64,000 nt of DNA from Microbacterium forte (GTDB lineage: Bacteria > Actinomycetota > Actinomycetes > Actinomycetales > Microbacteriaceae): positions 62,001 to 126,000 of the forward strand of contig NZ_CP116871.1 in the NCBI RefSeq assembly GCF_031885415.1, in the 5' to 3' direction. The notes under the pieces were generated by a model that saw nothing but the letters and a program-made list of their open reading frames with translations, was not told the DNA's origin and made no database searches. Positions 1 to 8,018 of the stretch are shown piece by piece. A program made the position numbers and the translations under genes. Each line of letters begins with the position of its first letter. Positions within the stretch are counted from its first letter, which is position 1.

Positions 1-836
1 ACCGTCCGCTTGCCCTCGCGCAGGTCGTCGCCCGCCGGCTTGCCTGTGACCGCGGCATCGCCGTAGACGCCGAGCAGGTCGTCGCGAAGCTGAAACGCCA
101 TCCCGACCGGATGACCGAACCGGCGGAGGGCCAGGAGCTGATCGTCGTCGGCATCTGCGATCGCCGCGCCGAGAACCAGCGGCTGCTCGATGCTGTACCG
201 CGCGGACTTGAACGAGACCACCCGCAGGGCGCGCTCGACGTGCGAGTCGGTGGCGTGGACGCTCCAGGCGGACTCCTCGGCGATGTCGAGGAACTGGCCG
301 ACGGTGACATCTCGGCGCATGCGGCCGTACTCTCGTCGAACCGCCGCGGCATGGGGGAGCGGTTCGATCGCGTCCTCGAGAAGGTCGTCGCTCCAGGCCA
401 CCAGCAGGTCGCCGAGGAGGATCGCCGACGAGCGACCGAACGCCGCCGGGTCCCCGCGCCACCCTGCGCCGACATGGGCGCTCTCCAGGGCGCGGTGAGC
501 GGCCGGCCGGCCGCGCCGAGTATCGGAGTTGTCGATCAGGTCGTCGTGCACGAGCGCCGCGGACTGGAAGATCTCCAGAGCTGCGCAGACATCCCAGAGG
601 GCCGCGGACTCGTCGGCGTCGCGATCGCCGAAGCGTGCGACGGCCTGCCAGCCTGCATGACAGAAACGGGCGCGCAGTCGCTTGCCGCCCACGAGAGTGT
701 CGGCGGCCGAATCGATCAGACCCTCGGCATCAGCGCCGTAGTCGGCGGACTCGCCCCGCATCCGGTCGAGGAACAGCCGCAGGCGTGCGGCGACGGCGTC
801 GGAGACGAAGGAGGGGGTCGGCACGACTCCCAGCAT
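1..836 (-). CDS. polyprenyl diphosphate synthase, 3' end outside window
   Basis: An isoprenyl (geranylgeranyl/polyprenyl) diphosphate synthase that condenses isopentenyl diphosphate onto allylic diphosphates for menaquinone or carotenoid precursors. The reverse-strand frame opens with ATG at 836 and stays open to the window edge, giving about 278 residues. The first aspartate-rich motif is DDLID (D98, D99, D102) followed by NSDTRRG. The second is FQLRDDLLGVYGD, with D252, D253 and D260. The end of the window cuts off the C-terminus, where the family usually has another 60-90 residues. The gene is divergent from the DUF3040 gene across an 86-base gap. Chain length cannot be judged from the part seen. 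The family is secure; the exact product (IdsA/GrcC type) is inferred. Confidence 0.9.
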   Translation of the reverse strand, partial: MLGVVPTPSFVSDAVAARLRLFLDRMRGESADYGADAEGLIDSAADTLVGGKRLRARFCHAGWQAVARFGDRDADESAALWDVCAALEIFQSAALVHDDLIDNSDTRRGRPAAHRALESAHVGAGWRGDPAAFGRSSAILLGDLLVAWSDDLLEDAIEPLPHAAAVRREYGRMRRDVTVGQFLDIAEESAWSVHATDSHVERALRVVSFKSARYSIEQPLVLGAAIADADDDQLLALRRFGHPVGMAFQLRDDLLGVYGDAAVTGKPAGDDLREGKRT

Positions 837-888
837 ACGTAAAGCCAACGGAGGCCCTTACTGCTAGCCCGCAGCGGCATACCGCGCG

Positions 889-894
889 TAGAAT
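889..894 (+). promoter_or_regulatory. probable -10 element of the DUF3040 gene
   Basis: TAGAAT lies 28 bases before the ATG at 923, which leaves room for a short leader carrying the GAGGGGG ribosome site at 911-917. No good -35 hexamer is visible at 17 bp spacing. Confidence 0.4.
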
Positions 895-922
895 GGACGG
901 ACGAATACCCGAGGGGGACGAA

Positions 923-1294
923 ATGCCACTCTCCGAACAGGAGCAGCGTCTGCTCGATGAGATGGAACGCCATCTCCTCCACAACGACGCCGATGTCGTC
1001 AGTGCGCCGTCAGGCGATCGAGCTCTCAGCTACCGCAACCTCGTCTACGGAGCTCTTCTGCTCCTCGCCGGGGTAGGCGGACTGATCGTCGGAGTCGTGC
1101 TCGGAGACGTCTGGGGCGTCGTGGTTGGCGTCATCGGATTCGCCGCCATGCTCGGGGGCGTCATGATCGCCGTGACCCCCGTTCGCAAGCCCCTCTCTGC
1201 AGTACCTCGCGAGCGCGCACCCAAGCAGCGCAGTTCGGCATCCTTCATGGATCGCATGAACGATCGATGGGATCGCCGCCAAGACGGCAACTGA
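923..1294 (+). CDS. DUF3040 small membrane protein
   Basis: A 123-residue protein of the actinobacterial DUF3040 family, function unknown. It begins MPLSEQEQRLLDEMERHL, the typical amphipathic opening of this family. Two closely spaced hydrophobic segments follow (about residues 40-58 and 62-80), then a basic hydrophilic tail ending in a D/R-rich stretch. The start is chosen at 923 because GAGGGGG sits 5 bases upstream; a longer open frame from 635 has no ribosome site and reads through the divergent gene. It lies just before the mraZ cluster, a position often seen in Actinobacteria, and is separated from it by two hairpins. Membrane location is inferred from hydrophobicity. Confidence 0.88.
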   Translation: MPLSEQEQRLLDEMERHLLHNDADVVSAPSGDRALSYRNLVYGALLLLAGVGGLIVGVVLGDVWGVVVGVIGFAAMLGGVMIAVTPVRKPLSAVPRERAPKQRSSASFMDRMNDRWDRRQDGN

Positions 1295-1308
1295 CCCCAC
1301 CACTTCCT

Positions 1309-1343
1309 CGAAGGCCCGGATGCTCTGAGCATCCGGGCCTTCG
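1309..1343 (+). terminator. hairpin after the DUF3040 gene
   Basis: A perfect 16-bp stem: CGAAGGCCCGGATGCT, loop CTG, AGCATCCGGGCCTTCG. It begins 15 bases after the stop codon. No strong T-run follows, as is common for high-GC terminators. Confidence 0.75.
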
Positions 1344-1412
1344 TCGTGTTCGGGCGCTGAATCCACGGTGAGCTGTGGGGTTGGACATCGGCGCACCGAC
1401 CCTGGGCTGGTC

Positions 1413-1439
1413 CTCCACTGGCGCTCCACCTCCCTCCAC
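1413..1439 (-). promoter_or_regulatory. second MraZ-box cluster in inverted orientation
   Basis: Three copies of CTCCAC, the reverse complement of GTGGAG, start at 1413, 1424 and 1434, so the spacing is 11 and 10 bp. The hexamer and its period match the direct cluster about 85 bp downstream, but on the other strand. Known MraZ operators are direct repeats of GTGGG/GTGGAG-like boxes at 10-bp period. That this cluster binds MraZ is inferred. Confidence 0.5.
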
Positions 1440-1448
1440 TCTGAGAAG

Positions 1449-1472
1449 CCGCGTGATCTCGCGGTTTTTTTT
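1449..1472 (+). terminator. Rho-independent terminator with T8 tract
   Basis: CCGCG, loop TGATCT, CGCGG, then eight T residues. The stem is short, but the uninterrupted T-run is rare in this GC-rich sequence. It lies between the two MraZ-box clusters, so it insulates mraZ from upstream transcription. Confidence 0.6.
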
Positions 1473-1514
1473 CGCGCACTGACGCTCTCGCAGCGCTTGG
1501 TTGCGGATTGACCG

Positions 1515-1547
1515 TAGGTTTGTGGAGGAAAGTGGAGTAAAGTGGGG
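1515..1547 (+). promoter_or_regulatory. mraZ promoter region with three direct MraZ boxes
   Basis: GTGGAG at 1522-1527, GTGGAG at 1532-1537 and GTGGGG at 1542-1547 form three direct repeats at exactly 10-bp period, the established architecture of MraZ autoregulatory operators. A possible -10 hexamer TAGGTT (1515-1520) lies immediately upstream, so bound MraZ would cover the likely transcription start. The boxes end 40 bases before the mraZ ATG. The -10 assignment is inferred. Confidence 0.75.
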
Positions 1548-1587
1548 CGCACCTCGAGTTGGCCGGACGGAGAGGGGGTGATGGCTG

Positions 1588-2019
1588 ATGTTGCTGGGAA
1601 CGCATTCTCCGAAGTTGGACGACAAGGGACGGGTCATCCTTCCCGCGAAGTTCCGCGAAGACCTCGGTGGCGGCATCGTCGTCACCAGAGGGCAGGAGCG
1701 CTGCCTCTACGTCTTCAGCACGGCCGAGTTCGAGGCGATGCACGAACGGATCCGTCAGGCGCCGCTCGCGAACAAGCAGGCGCGTGACTTCATGCGCCTG
1801 TTCCTCTCCGGTGCGAGTGCGGAGATGCCAGACAGCCAGAACCGCATCACCATCCCCGTGCACCTCCGTCAGTACGCGGGCTTGCAGAAGGAACTCATCG
1901 TCACCGGAGTCGGCGCCCACGCCGAGATCTGGGATGCCGAGAGCTGGAACAACTACCTCGCAGCCGGCGAGGAGACCTACTCCGATCTCGAGCAGGAGGT
2001 GATTCCGGGACTCTTCTGA
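1588..2019 (+). CDS. mraZ: transcriptional regulator MraZ
   Basis: A DNA-binding regulator of the division and cell-wall cluster, the usual first gene of dcw operons. The 143-residue length is normal. Two SpoVT/AbrB-like halves are visible: [19 protein letters not shown] at the N-terminus and, near residue 80, [18 protein letters not shown]. Both carry the DxxGR/DxxNRI-xxP signature. The ATG at 1588 is preceded by GAGAGGGGG (1570-1578). GTGGAG boxes upstream fit autoregulation. The rsmH gene follows after 117 bases. By analogy with other bacteria it probably represses its own operon and is antagonised by RsmH dosage. Confidence 0.97.
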   Translation: MLLGTHSPKLDDKGRVILPAKFREDLGGGIVVTRGQERCLYVFSTAEFEAMHERIRQAPLANKQARDFMRLFLSGASAEMPDSQNRITIPVHLRQYAGLQKELIVTGVGAHAEIWDAESWNNYLAAGEETYSDLEQEVIPGLF

Positions 2020-2136
2020 CCACGGCTGTGATGCCCCGCCGCTCCTGCCCCGACACACTTCCCCGGTGCCGGGTCGTGAAGCGGAGGGGGATCAGGGCCC
2101 TGGTCACCGACATACAGAGGTCACCCGAGAGAGATC

Positions 2137-3075
2137 ATGAACCTCCGCGACATCCACACCCCCGTTCTGCTCGACCGCTGCGTCGAGCTCCTCGCTCCCG
2201 CCCTTCAGGCCGACGGAGCAGTGCTCGTCGATGCCACCCTCGGCATGGGTGGTCACTCCGAGGCGCTGCTCGAGCGGTTCCCCCACATCCGTCTCGTCGG
2301 ACTCGACCGTGACACCGACGCCCTGCGCATCGCGGGGGAGCGGCTCGCCCGCTTCAAGGACCGGATCACACTCGTGCACACCGTCTACGACGAGATCGGG
2401 CTGCACGCCCAGAGCGCGGCCGGCATCCTCTTCGATCTCGGCGTCTCGTCTCTGCAGCTCGACGAGGCGGAGCGCGGCTTCGCGTACTCCAAGGACGCCC
2501 CGCTCGACATGCGCATGGATCAGACGAAGGGCGTCACGGCCGCCGAGGTCATCGCGACCTACAACGAGGGCAACCTGCGTCGCATCTTCGAGCGCTACGG
2601 CGAGGAGAAGCTCGCCGGTCGGTACGCGCGGTTCATCATCGCCGCACGCGAGAAGCAGCCGATCACCCGATCCGGTGAACTCGTCGAGATCCTCCAAGCG
2701 GCCACGCCCGCGGCGGCTCAGCGTGCCGGGCACCCTGCCAAGCGCGTCTTCCAGGCCCTGCGCATCGAGGTGAACGCCGAGCTCAACGTGCTGGCGGACG
2801 CGATCCCGTCTGCCATGGACGCTCTCGCCGTCGGCGGGCGCATCGTGGTCATGTCGTACCAGTCTCTCGAGGATCGACTCGTGAAGCAGGCCTTCGCCGC
2901 CGGCGCCGCCTCCACAGCACCCCGGGGTCTGCCCGTCGAACTGCCGGAGCATGCGCCCCGCTTCCGCATCATCACCAAGGGAGCGGAGCTCGCCGACGAC
3001 GACGAGCGCGCGCGCAACCCCCGCGCGATTCCGGTCAGACTGCGTGCCGCAGAGAAAGTGCGGGAGAGCTCATGA
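2137..3075 (+). CDS. rsmH: 16S rRNA (cytosine1402-N4)-methyltransferase
   Basis: RsmH (MraW) methylates N4 of C1402 in the 16S rRNA decoding centre using S-adenosylmethionine. The 312-residue protein opens with [13 protein letters not shown] and has the SAM-binding loop [14 protein letters not shown] near residues 31-45. It continues with [12 protein letters not shown] and the DMRMDQ motif, then [14 protein letters not shown] and the C-terminal [16 protein letters not shown] signature. All are standard for the family. A GAGAGAG ribosome site precedes the ATG. Its stop overlaps the next start (ATGA), so it is translationally coupled to the ftsL-like gene. Confidence 0.97.
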   Translation: MNLRDIHTPVLLDRCVELLAPALQADGAVLVDATLGMGGHSEALLERFPHIRLVGLDRDTDALRIAGERLARFKDRITLVHTVYDEIGLHAQSAAGILFDLGVSSLQLDEAERGFAYSKDAPLDMRMDQTKGVTAAEVIATYNEGNLRRIFERYGEEKLAGRYARFIIAAREKQPITRSGELVEILQAATPAAAQRAGHPAKRVFQALRIEVNAELNVLADAIPSAMDALAVGGRIVVMSYQSLEDRLVKQAFAAGAASTAPRGLPVELPEHAPRFRIITKGAELADDDERARNPRAIPVRLRAAEKVRESS

Positions 3076-3647
3076 GCCTGAACGTCGCAGTACGGAAGCC
3101 CAGCGCACTGCCCGGAGCCCCCGAGCGCGCTCCTCGCCGACGCCTCGAGCCGGTGACCGACACCCCGGTCCGCCGCAAGCCGAAGCTCGCCTACGCGCTC
3201 GCGGCACTGGCCGGGGCCATGATCATCGGAGCCGTGCAGATCGGACTCTCACTGGCGATCACGCAGGACTCGTTCGTGCTGGCAGGTCTGTCGGCGCAGC
3301 AGCACGAGCTGGACCTGCACGCCAGCGCCCTGCAGGAGGACCTCACCGGGACGAGCTCGCCTCAGTCGCTCGCCACCAGCGCCGCATCCCTCGGCATGGT
3401 CGTGGCAGGGGCTCCGTCCTACCTGCGCCTGAGCGATGGCGCCGTGTTCGGTCAGGGAACCGGTGCGACCGGCTCATCGACGATCGATCCGAACGGCGCG
3501 GGCGCAGTGAGCAACTCCCTGCTGAACGACGTGCCGGTCAACGCCTCGACGGCAGACGACGCCGTCCCAGAAGGGACGACGGGTCACCCCGCGCAGGAGC
3601 TTCCGCCCGCGATCACCGATGGGCTTCCGAGCCCGAGCACCCGCTAG
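3072..3647 (+). CDS. ftsL: FtsL-like cell division membrane protein
   Basis: A 191-residue bitopic membrane protein in the ftsL position between rsmH and ftsI. It has a basic proline-rich cytoplasmic N-terminus, one hydrophobic segment at about residues 38-62, and then an extracytoplasmic stretch with short heptad-like character ([15 protein letters not shown]). The tail is low-complexity and rich in Ser, Ala and Pro. FtsL proteins diverge strongly, so the call rests on position, topology and length. In other bacteria FtsL joins FtsB and FtsQ to activate FtsW-FtsI at the septum. The start overlaps the rsmH stop by 4 bases. The long C-terminal extension beyond the coil is not typical of enterobacterial FtsL. 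Confidence 0.8.
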   Translation: MSLNVAVRKPSALPGAPERAPRRRLEPVTDTPVRRKPKLAYALAALAGAMIIGAVQIGLSLAITQDSFVLAGLSAQQHELDLHASALQEDLTGTSSPQSLATSAASLGMVVAGAPSYLRLSDGAVFGQGTGATGSSTIDPNGAGAVSNSLLNDVPVNASTADDAVPEGTTGHPAQELPPAITDGLPSPSTR

Positions 3648-3686
3648 CCGAATCCGCCCACCACCGAGACCTGACGGAGAGAGTCC

Positions 3687-5468
3687 ATGACGACACGAGC
3701 AACCCGCACGCCGCGGCGACGCACGGTCGTCGCGCTCGCGGTGATCCTGGCGATCCTGGCTGCGTTCGTCGTGCGCCTCGTCGACATCCAGGTGGTCAAG
3801 GCCGACGAGCACGTCGCCCAGTCGCTCGAGTTCATCGCCCACCGCACCTCGATCCCGGGCGAGCGGGGATCAGTGGTCGACAGCGACGGATCGGTGCTCG
3901 CCGAGAGCGTCCTGGTCTACGACGCGCAGCTCAGCCCTCAGGTCATCCGGCTGCTGGAGGAGGACGACAAGAACCCTCCGAAGCTGCCGTGGGCCGAGGC
4001 GTCGACCCGCATCGCCGAGATCATGGGCCTGGACGCAGACGAGCTGCGGGCAGAGGTCGCGGCGAAGCTCGCGGAGGACCCCGACTCGCAGTACCTGCCG
4101 CTGGTCAAGGGCCTCAGCACCGAGAAGTACATCGAGCTGCGGGAACTCAAGGTGTCGTCGTACCTCGTCATGAAGCCGCGCGAGGTCAGGGTCTACCCGA
4201 ACGGAGCGGTCGCAGGAAACCTCCTCGGGTACCTCGACGGCACCGGCACCGCGCAGGCCGGCGTCGAGAAGATGGACGAGAAGTGCCTCGCTCCCACAGA
4301 CGGCGAGGAGTCGTATCGCACCGGCAAGAACAACGTCGTCATCCCCGGCAGCGAGAGCAGGGTGGATGCCGTCGACGGCGGCACCGTGCAGCTGACGATC
4401 AACAGCGATCTGCAGTGGTACATGCAGCAGATGATCGCCGAGGAGGCGCAGGCCCAGGGCGCCAAGGGCGGCACGGTCACCGTGGTCGAGGTCGGCACCG
4501 GAAAGATCCGCGCCGCGGCCGAATGGCCGACCATGGACCCCAACGATCTCGACGCCTCGTCGCCGGAGACCTGGACCAGCAAGCTCTTCACCTACCCGTT
4601 CGAGCCGGGGTCGACCTTCAAGGCGGTGACCGCTGCAGCCGTCATGGAGAACGCCGGCGTGACCATGACGAGTCCGACCGTCTCGGCGTCCTCGCACGAG
4701 AAGTTCGAGAACGGTGCCGTGATCAACGACGCATTCGTCCACCCCACCTTCCAGTACACCCTCGCCGGCGCACTCATCGACTCCTCGAACGTCGCGCTGT
4801 CGAAGTTCGGCACGATGGTGAGCCCGGACATCCGGCACGACTACCTCGAGCGTTTCGGAGTGGGAGAGACCACGGTCGGCTTCCCCAGCGAGACGTCCGG
4901 TGAGATCCACCCCACGAGCGAGTGGGACAACCAGTCGCTGTACACGACCACCTTCGGTCAGTACTTCACGGTGACCGCTCCCCAGCTCGCCGGCGCCTAC
5001 CAGGCGATCGCCAACGGCGGACAGAAGATCGGCCTCTCACTGGTCGAGTCCTGCACGGCACCCGACGGCACGGTGGTAACCCCCCAGGCGCCCGAGCCGG
5101 AGCAGATCGTCAAGCCCGAGACCGCCGCCGACCTGACGCGGATGCTCGAGAACGTCGCCGTACAGGGCGGCAACGCCGACCGGATCCAGGTCCCCGGCTA
5201 CCGCGTGACGAGCAAGACCGGTACCGCACAGATCCCCGACGGCAAGGGCGGATACAAGTCCGGCGTGTACTACACGAGCATGGTGGGCTTCGCTCCGGTC
5301 GACGATCCGCAGTACGTCGTGGTGGTGACTCTCGATGAGCCGACTAGAGTTACATCGTCTGCTGCTACCGCCTCGGCCTTCCAGAAGGCGATGACCCAGA
5401 CCATGAAGACCTACCGCGTGATGCCGTCCTCCAGCCCGATGGACGCACTGCTTCCGAAGTTCGAATAG
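3687..5468 (+). CDS. ftsI: septal class B penicillin-binding protein (FtsI/PBP3)
   Basis: The monofunctional transpeptidase that cross-links septal peptidoglycan. The 593-residue protein has an N-terminal membrane anchor (about residues 14-34), a dimerisation/pedestal domain beginning with the class B GERGSVVDSDG motif, and a transpeptidase domain with all three active-site motifs: STFK with nucleophile S309, SSN at 366-368, and KTGTAQ starting at K510. No PASTA domains are present. TGACGGAGAGAG precedes the ATG. It sits directly after the ftsL-like gene and before murF. Many dcw clusters have murE at this point; here only 28 bases separate ftsI from murF. Confidence 0.96.
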   Translation: MTTRATRTPRRRTVVALAVILAILAAFVVRLVDIQVVKADEHVAQSLEFIAHRTSIPGERGSVVDSDGSVLAESVLVYDAQLSPQVIRLLEEDDKNPPKLPWAEASTRIAEIMGLDADELRAEVAAKLAEDPDSQYLPLVKGLSTEKYIELRELKVSSYLVMKPREVRVYPNGAVAGNLLGYLDGTGTAQAGVEKMDEKCLAPTDGEESYRTGKNNVVIPGSESRVDAVDGGTVQLTINSDLQWYMQQMIAEEAQAQGAKGGTVTVVEVGTGKIRAAAEWPTMDPNDLDASSPETWTSKLFTYPFEPGSTFKAVTAAAVMENAGVTMTSPTVSASSHEKFENGAVINDAFVHPTFQYTLAGALIDSSNVALSKFGTMVSPDIRHDYLERFGVGETTVGFPSETSGEIHPTSEWDNQSLYTTTFGQYFTVTAPQLAGAYQAIANGGQKIGLSLVESCTAPDGTVVTPQAPEPEQIVKPETAADLTRMLENVAVQGGNADRIQVPGYRVTSKTGTAQIPDGKGGYKSGVYYTSMVGFAPVDDPQYVVVVTLDEPTRVTSSAATASAFQKAMTQTMKTYRVMPSSSPMDALLPKFE

Positions 5469-5496
5469 ACGGCGCCCTGCCGCGCCTGGAGACGTC

Positions 5497-6909
5497 ATGA
5501 TCGCCCTGTCGCTTGCCGAGATCGCCGCTGTCGTCGGGGGTGATCTCCGCCTCGCCGGTTCTTCGACCGCCGACACCGTCGTCGACGGTGTGGTCGACAC
5601 CGACTCGCGAAACATGGTGCCCGGATCCGTCTTCGTCGCGAAGCCGGGAGCAGAGACCGACGGACATCGATTCGTCGGCTCGGCGCTGGCCGCCGGTGCT
5701 GCGCTCGCGATCGTCGAGCACGCAGTCGATGACGAGATCACGCAGATCATCGTTCCCGACGTCATCGTCGCCCTCGCCGACCTCGCACGGGAGGTCGTCG
5801 CGCGCGTGCGCGCAGCGGGCGACCTCAAGATCGTCGGGATCACCGGGTCGAACGGCAAGACGACGACCAAGAACTTCCTCGCCCGCATCCTCGCCGACGA
5901 GGGCGAGACCGTCGCGCCCATCAACTCGTACAACAACGAGGTCGGCGCGCCGGTCACCATGCTGCGCGTCACATACGACACACGCTTCCTCGTCAGCGAG
6001 TTCGGTGCGGATGCGCCGGGGAGCATCGCCCGCCTCGCCGGACTCGTCGAGCCCGACATCGCGGTGGTGCTGATGGTCGGCATGGCTCACGCCGGCGGTT
6101 TCGGCGGCATCGAGGCGACGGCCAAGGCCAAGTCCGAGCTCGTGGCCGCTGCGAGGCCCGAAGGCACCGCTGTGCTCAACATCGACGACTCCCGTGTGGC
6201 CGCCATGGGCGAGCTCGCGCGGTCGCGGGGAATGCAGGTCGTCAGCTTCGGGCAGAGCACCGCGGCGGACGTGCAGGCCCACGACCTCGAGGTCACCGCG
6301 TCCGGCACCTCGTGCATCATCGAAGCGGCGGGGCAGAGCCTGCCCCTTCGCCTGCGGGTGCTCGGCGCGCACCACATCGGCAACGCGCTTGCGGCCATCG
6401 CAGCAGCGGGGGTTCTGGGCGTGTCGGCATCTGACGCCATCGCGCGTCTCGAGACGGTCGAGATCGCGGAGCGGTGGCGGATGCAGCCCATGGGCAGCGA
6501 CCGGGTGCGAATCATCAACGATGCCTACAACGCCAGCCCCGACTCCATGTCGGCGGCGCTGCGCACTCTCGCCCAGATCACCGGCCCGGGGGAGCGGACG
6601 GTCGCGGTGCTCGGCGCCATGAGCGAGCTCGGTGAGACCGCCGGCGAGGAGCACGACCGGATCGGACTGCTGGCCGTCCGGCTGAACATCCAGCGGATCG
6701 TCGTCGTGGGCCCCGAGGCCCGCAGGCTCTACATCTCGGCCATCGGCGAAGGCTCCTGGGACAGCGAGGCCATCTTCTTCCCCGACCAGGACGCAGCGTT
6801 CGACTACCTGCGCACCGAACTCCGAGACGGCGACCGCGTGCTCGTGAAGTCCTCCAATTCCGTGGGCCTCCGGCACCTCGGCGATCGTCTGGGAGAATTG
6901 TTCTCGTGA
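5497..6909 (+). CDS. murF: UDP-MurNAc-tripeptide:D-Ala-D-Ala ligase
   Basis: MurF adds D-Ala-D-Ala to the UDP-MurNAc-tripeptide, the last cytoplasmic step of the pentapeptide precursor. The protein has 470 residues. The N-terminal Mur domain leads to the ATP-binding loop GSNGKTTTKN near residue 117. The central domain contains EFGADAPGSIARL and NIDDSRVAAM. The C-terminal ligase domain carries INDAYNASPDSM and VAVLGAMSELG, which are MurF hallmarks. The start overlaps no upstream gene; the stop overlaps the mraY start by 4 bases, indicating coupling. Confidence 0.97.
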   Translation: MIALSLAEIAAVVGGDLRLAGSSTADTVVDGVVDTDSRNMVPGSVFVAKPGAETDGHRFVGSALAAGAALAIVEHAVDDEITQIIVPDVIVALADLAREVVARVRAAGDLKIVGITGSNGKTTTKNFLARILADEGETVAPINSYNNEVGAPVTMLRVTYDTRFLVSEFGADAPGSIARLAGLVEPDIAVVLMVGMAHAGGFGGIEATAKAKSELVAAARPEGTAVLNIDDSRVAAMGELARSRGMQVVSFGQSTAADVQAHDLEVTASGTSCIIEAAGQSLPLRLRVLGAHHIGNALAAIAAAGVLGVSASDAIARLETVEIAERWRMQPMGSDRVRIINDAYNASPDSMSAALRTLAQITGPGERTVAVLGAMSELGETAGEEHDRIGLLAVRLNIQRIVVVGPEARRLYISAIGEGSWDSEAIFFPDQDAAFDYLRTELRDGDRVLVKSSNSVGLRHLGDRLGELFS

Positions 6910-8018
6910 GATCTCTCATCATGGCGGCTGCCATCTCGCTCGCCTTCACACTCTTTCTGACTCCCGTCTTCCTCCGGCTCTTCCGGAAGTGGGGCTGGGG
7001 CCAGGTCATCCGCACGCCCGAGGCGATCGAGAACCCGAACCACGAGGCGAAGCGTGGAACGCCCACCATGGGCGGCGTCATCTTCATCGTCGGCACCATG
7101 GTCGGCTACTTCACCGGCACGTACGTCGGCGGGGGCACCCCCGCGCTGTCCGCGCTTCTCGTCATCTGGCTGATGGTGGGCTTCGGAGCCGTCGGCTTCA
7201 TCGACGACTACATGAAGGTGCGCAGCCAGCGCAGCCTCGGACTCTCGGGCTGGCGCAAGATCATCGGTCAGCTCGTCGTGATCATCCCGTTCGGCATCGT
7301 CGCCCTGAACTTCCCGAACGCGTTCGATCAGACCCCGGCATCCGGTTCGATCTCGCTCTTCCGCGACATCCCCTGGTTGAACCTCTTCGCCTTCACCGCG
7401 ATCCTCGGGTGGGCGCTGTATCTGCTGTGGATCTCCGTCATCGGCGTCGCGACGTCGAACAGCGTCAACCTCACGGATGGACTCGACGGTCTCGCCGCGG
7501 GCGCCGGGGTCATCGTCGTCGGTGCCTACAGCCTGATCGCGTTCTGGCAGTTCAAGCAGTCGTGCGTCGGCGAGGGAGTCGAGACCGCAGCGCTGGGCGG
7601 ATGCTACGAGGTCCGCGATCCGTTCAGCCTGGCGATCATCGCCGCGTCGTTCGCAGCGAGCCTGATCGGCTTCCTCTGGTGGAACGCTCCCAAGGCGAAG
7701 GTGTTCATGGGCGATGTCGGCTCCATGGCGATCGGAGGCGTCATCACCGCGATGGCGATCCTCACCCGCACCGAGCTTCTGCTTCTCGTGATCGCCGGCG
7801 TCTTCGTCCTCGCCTCCGGGTCTGTGATCCTCCAGCGCGCGTACTTCAAGATCACCCGCGGAAAGCGACTGTTCCTGATGAGTCCGTTCCACCATCATCT
7901 CGAGATGCGTGGATGGTCAGAGGTGACGATCGTGGTCCGCATGTGGATCATCGCCGGACTCCTCGCCATCTCGGCGGTCGGTCTGTTCTACGTGGAGTGG
8001 CTGACGCGTGTCGACTGA
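6906..8018 (+). CDS. mraY: phospho-N-acetylmuramoyl-pentapeptide transferase
   Basis: An integral membrane enzyme that transfers phospho-MurNAc-pentapeptide to undecaprenyl phosphate to form lipid I. The 370-residue protein has about ten hydrophobic segments. The family motifs are present: KRGTPTMGGVIF near the N-terminus, the catalytic FIDDYMKV, NLTDGLDGLAAG, FMGDVGSMAIGG, and the loop SPFHHHLEMRGW. The start is GTG at 6906, overlapping the murF stop, and its own end overlaps murD by 11 bases. Confidence 0.98.
   Translation: MRSLIMAAAISLAFTLFLTPVFLRLFRKWGWGQVIRTPEAIENPNHEAKRGTPTMGGVIFIVGTMVGYFTGTYVGGGTPALSALLVIWLMVGFGAVGFIDDYMKVRSQRSLGLSGWRKIIGQLVVIIPFGIVALNFPNAFDQTPASGSISLFRDIPWLNLFAFTAILGWALYLLWISVIGVATSNSVNLTDGLDGLAAGAGVIVVGAYSLIAFWQFKQSCVGEGVETAALGGCYEVRDPFSLAIIAASFAASLIGFLWWNAPKAKVFMGDVGSMAIGGVITAMAILTRTELLLLVIAGVFVLASGSVILQRAYFKITRGKRLFLMSPFHHHLEMRGWSEVTIVVRMWIIAGLLAISAVGLFYVEWLTRVD

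Noticed and set aside
111..842. Plus-strand 243-codon frame at the left edge
   Set aside because: The minus strand encodes a polyprenyl synthase with both aspartate-rich motifs over the same bases.
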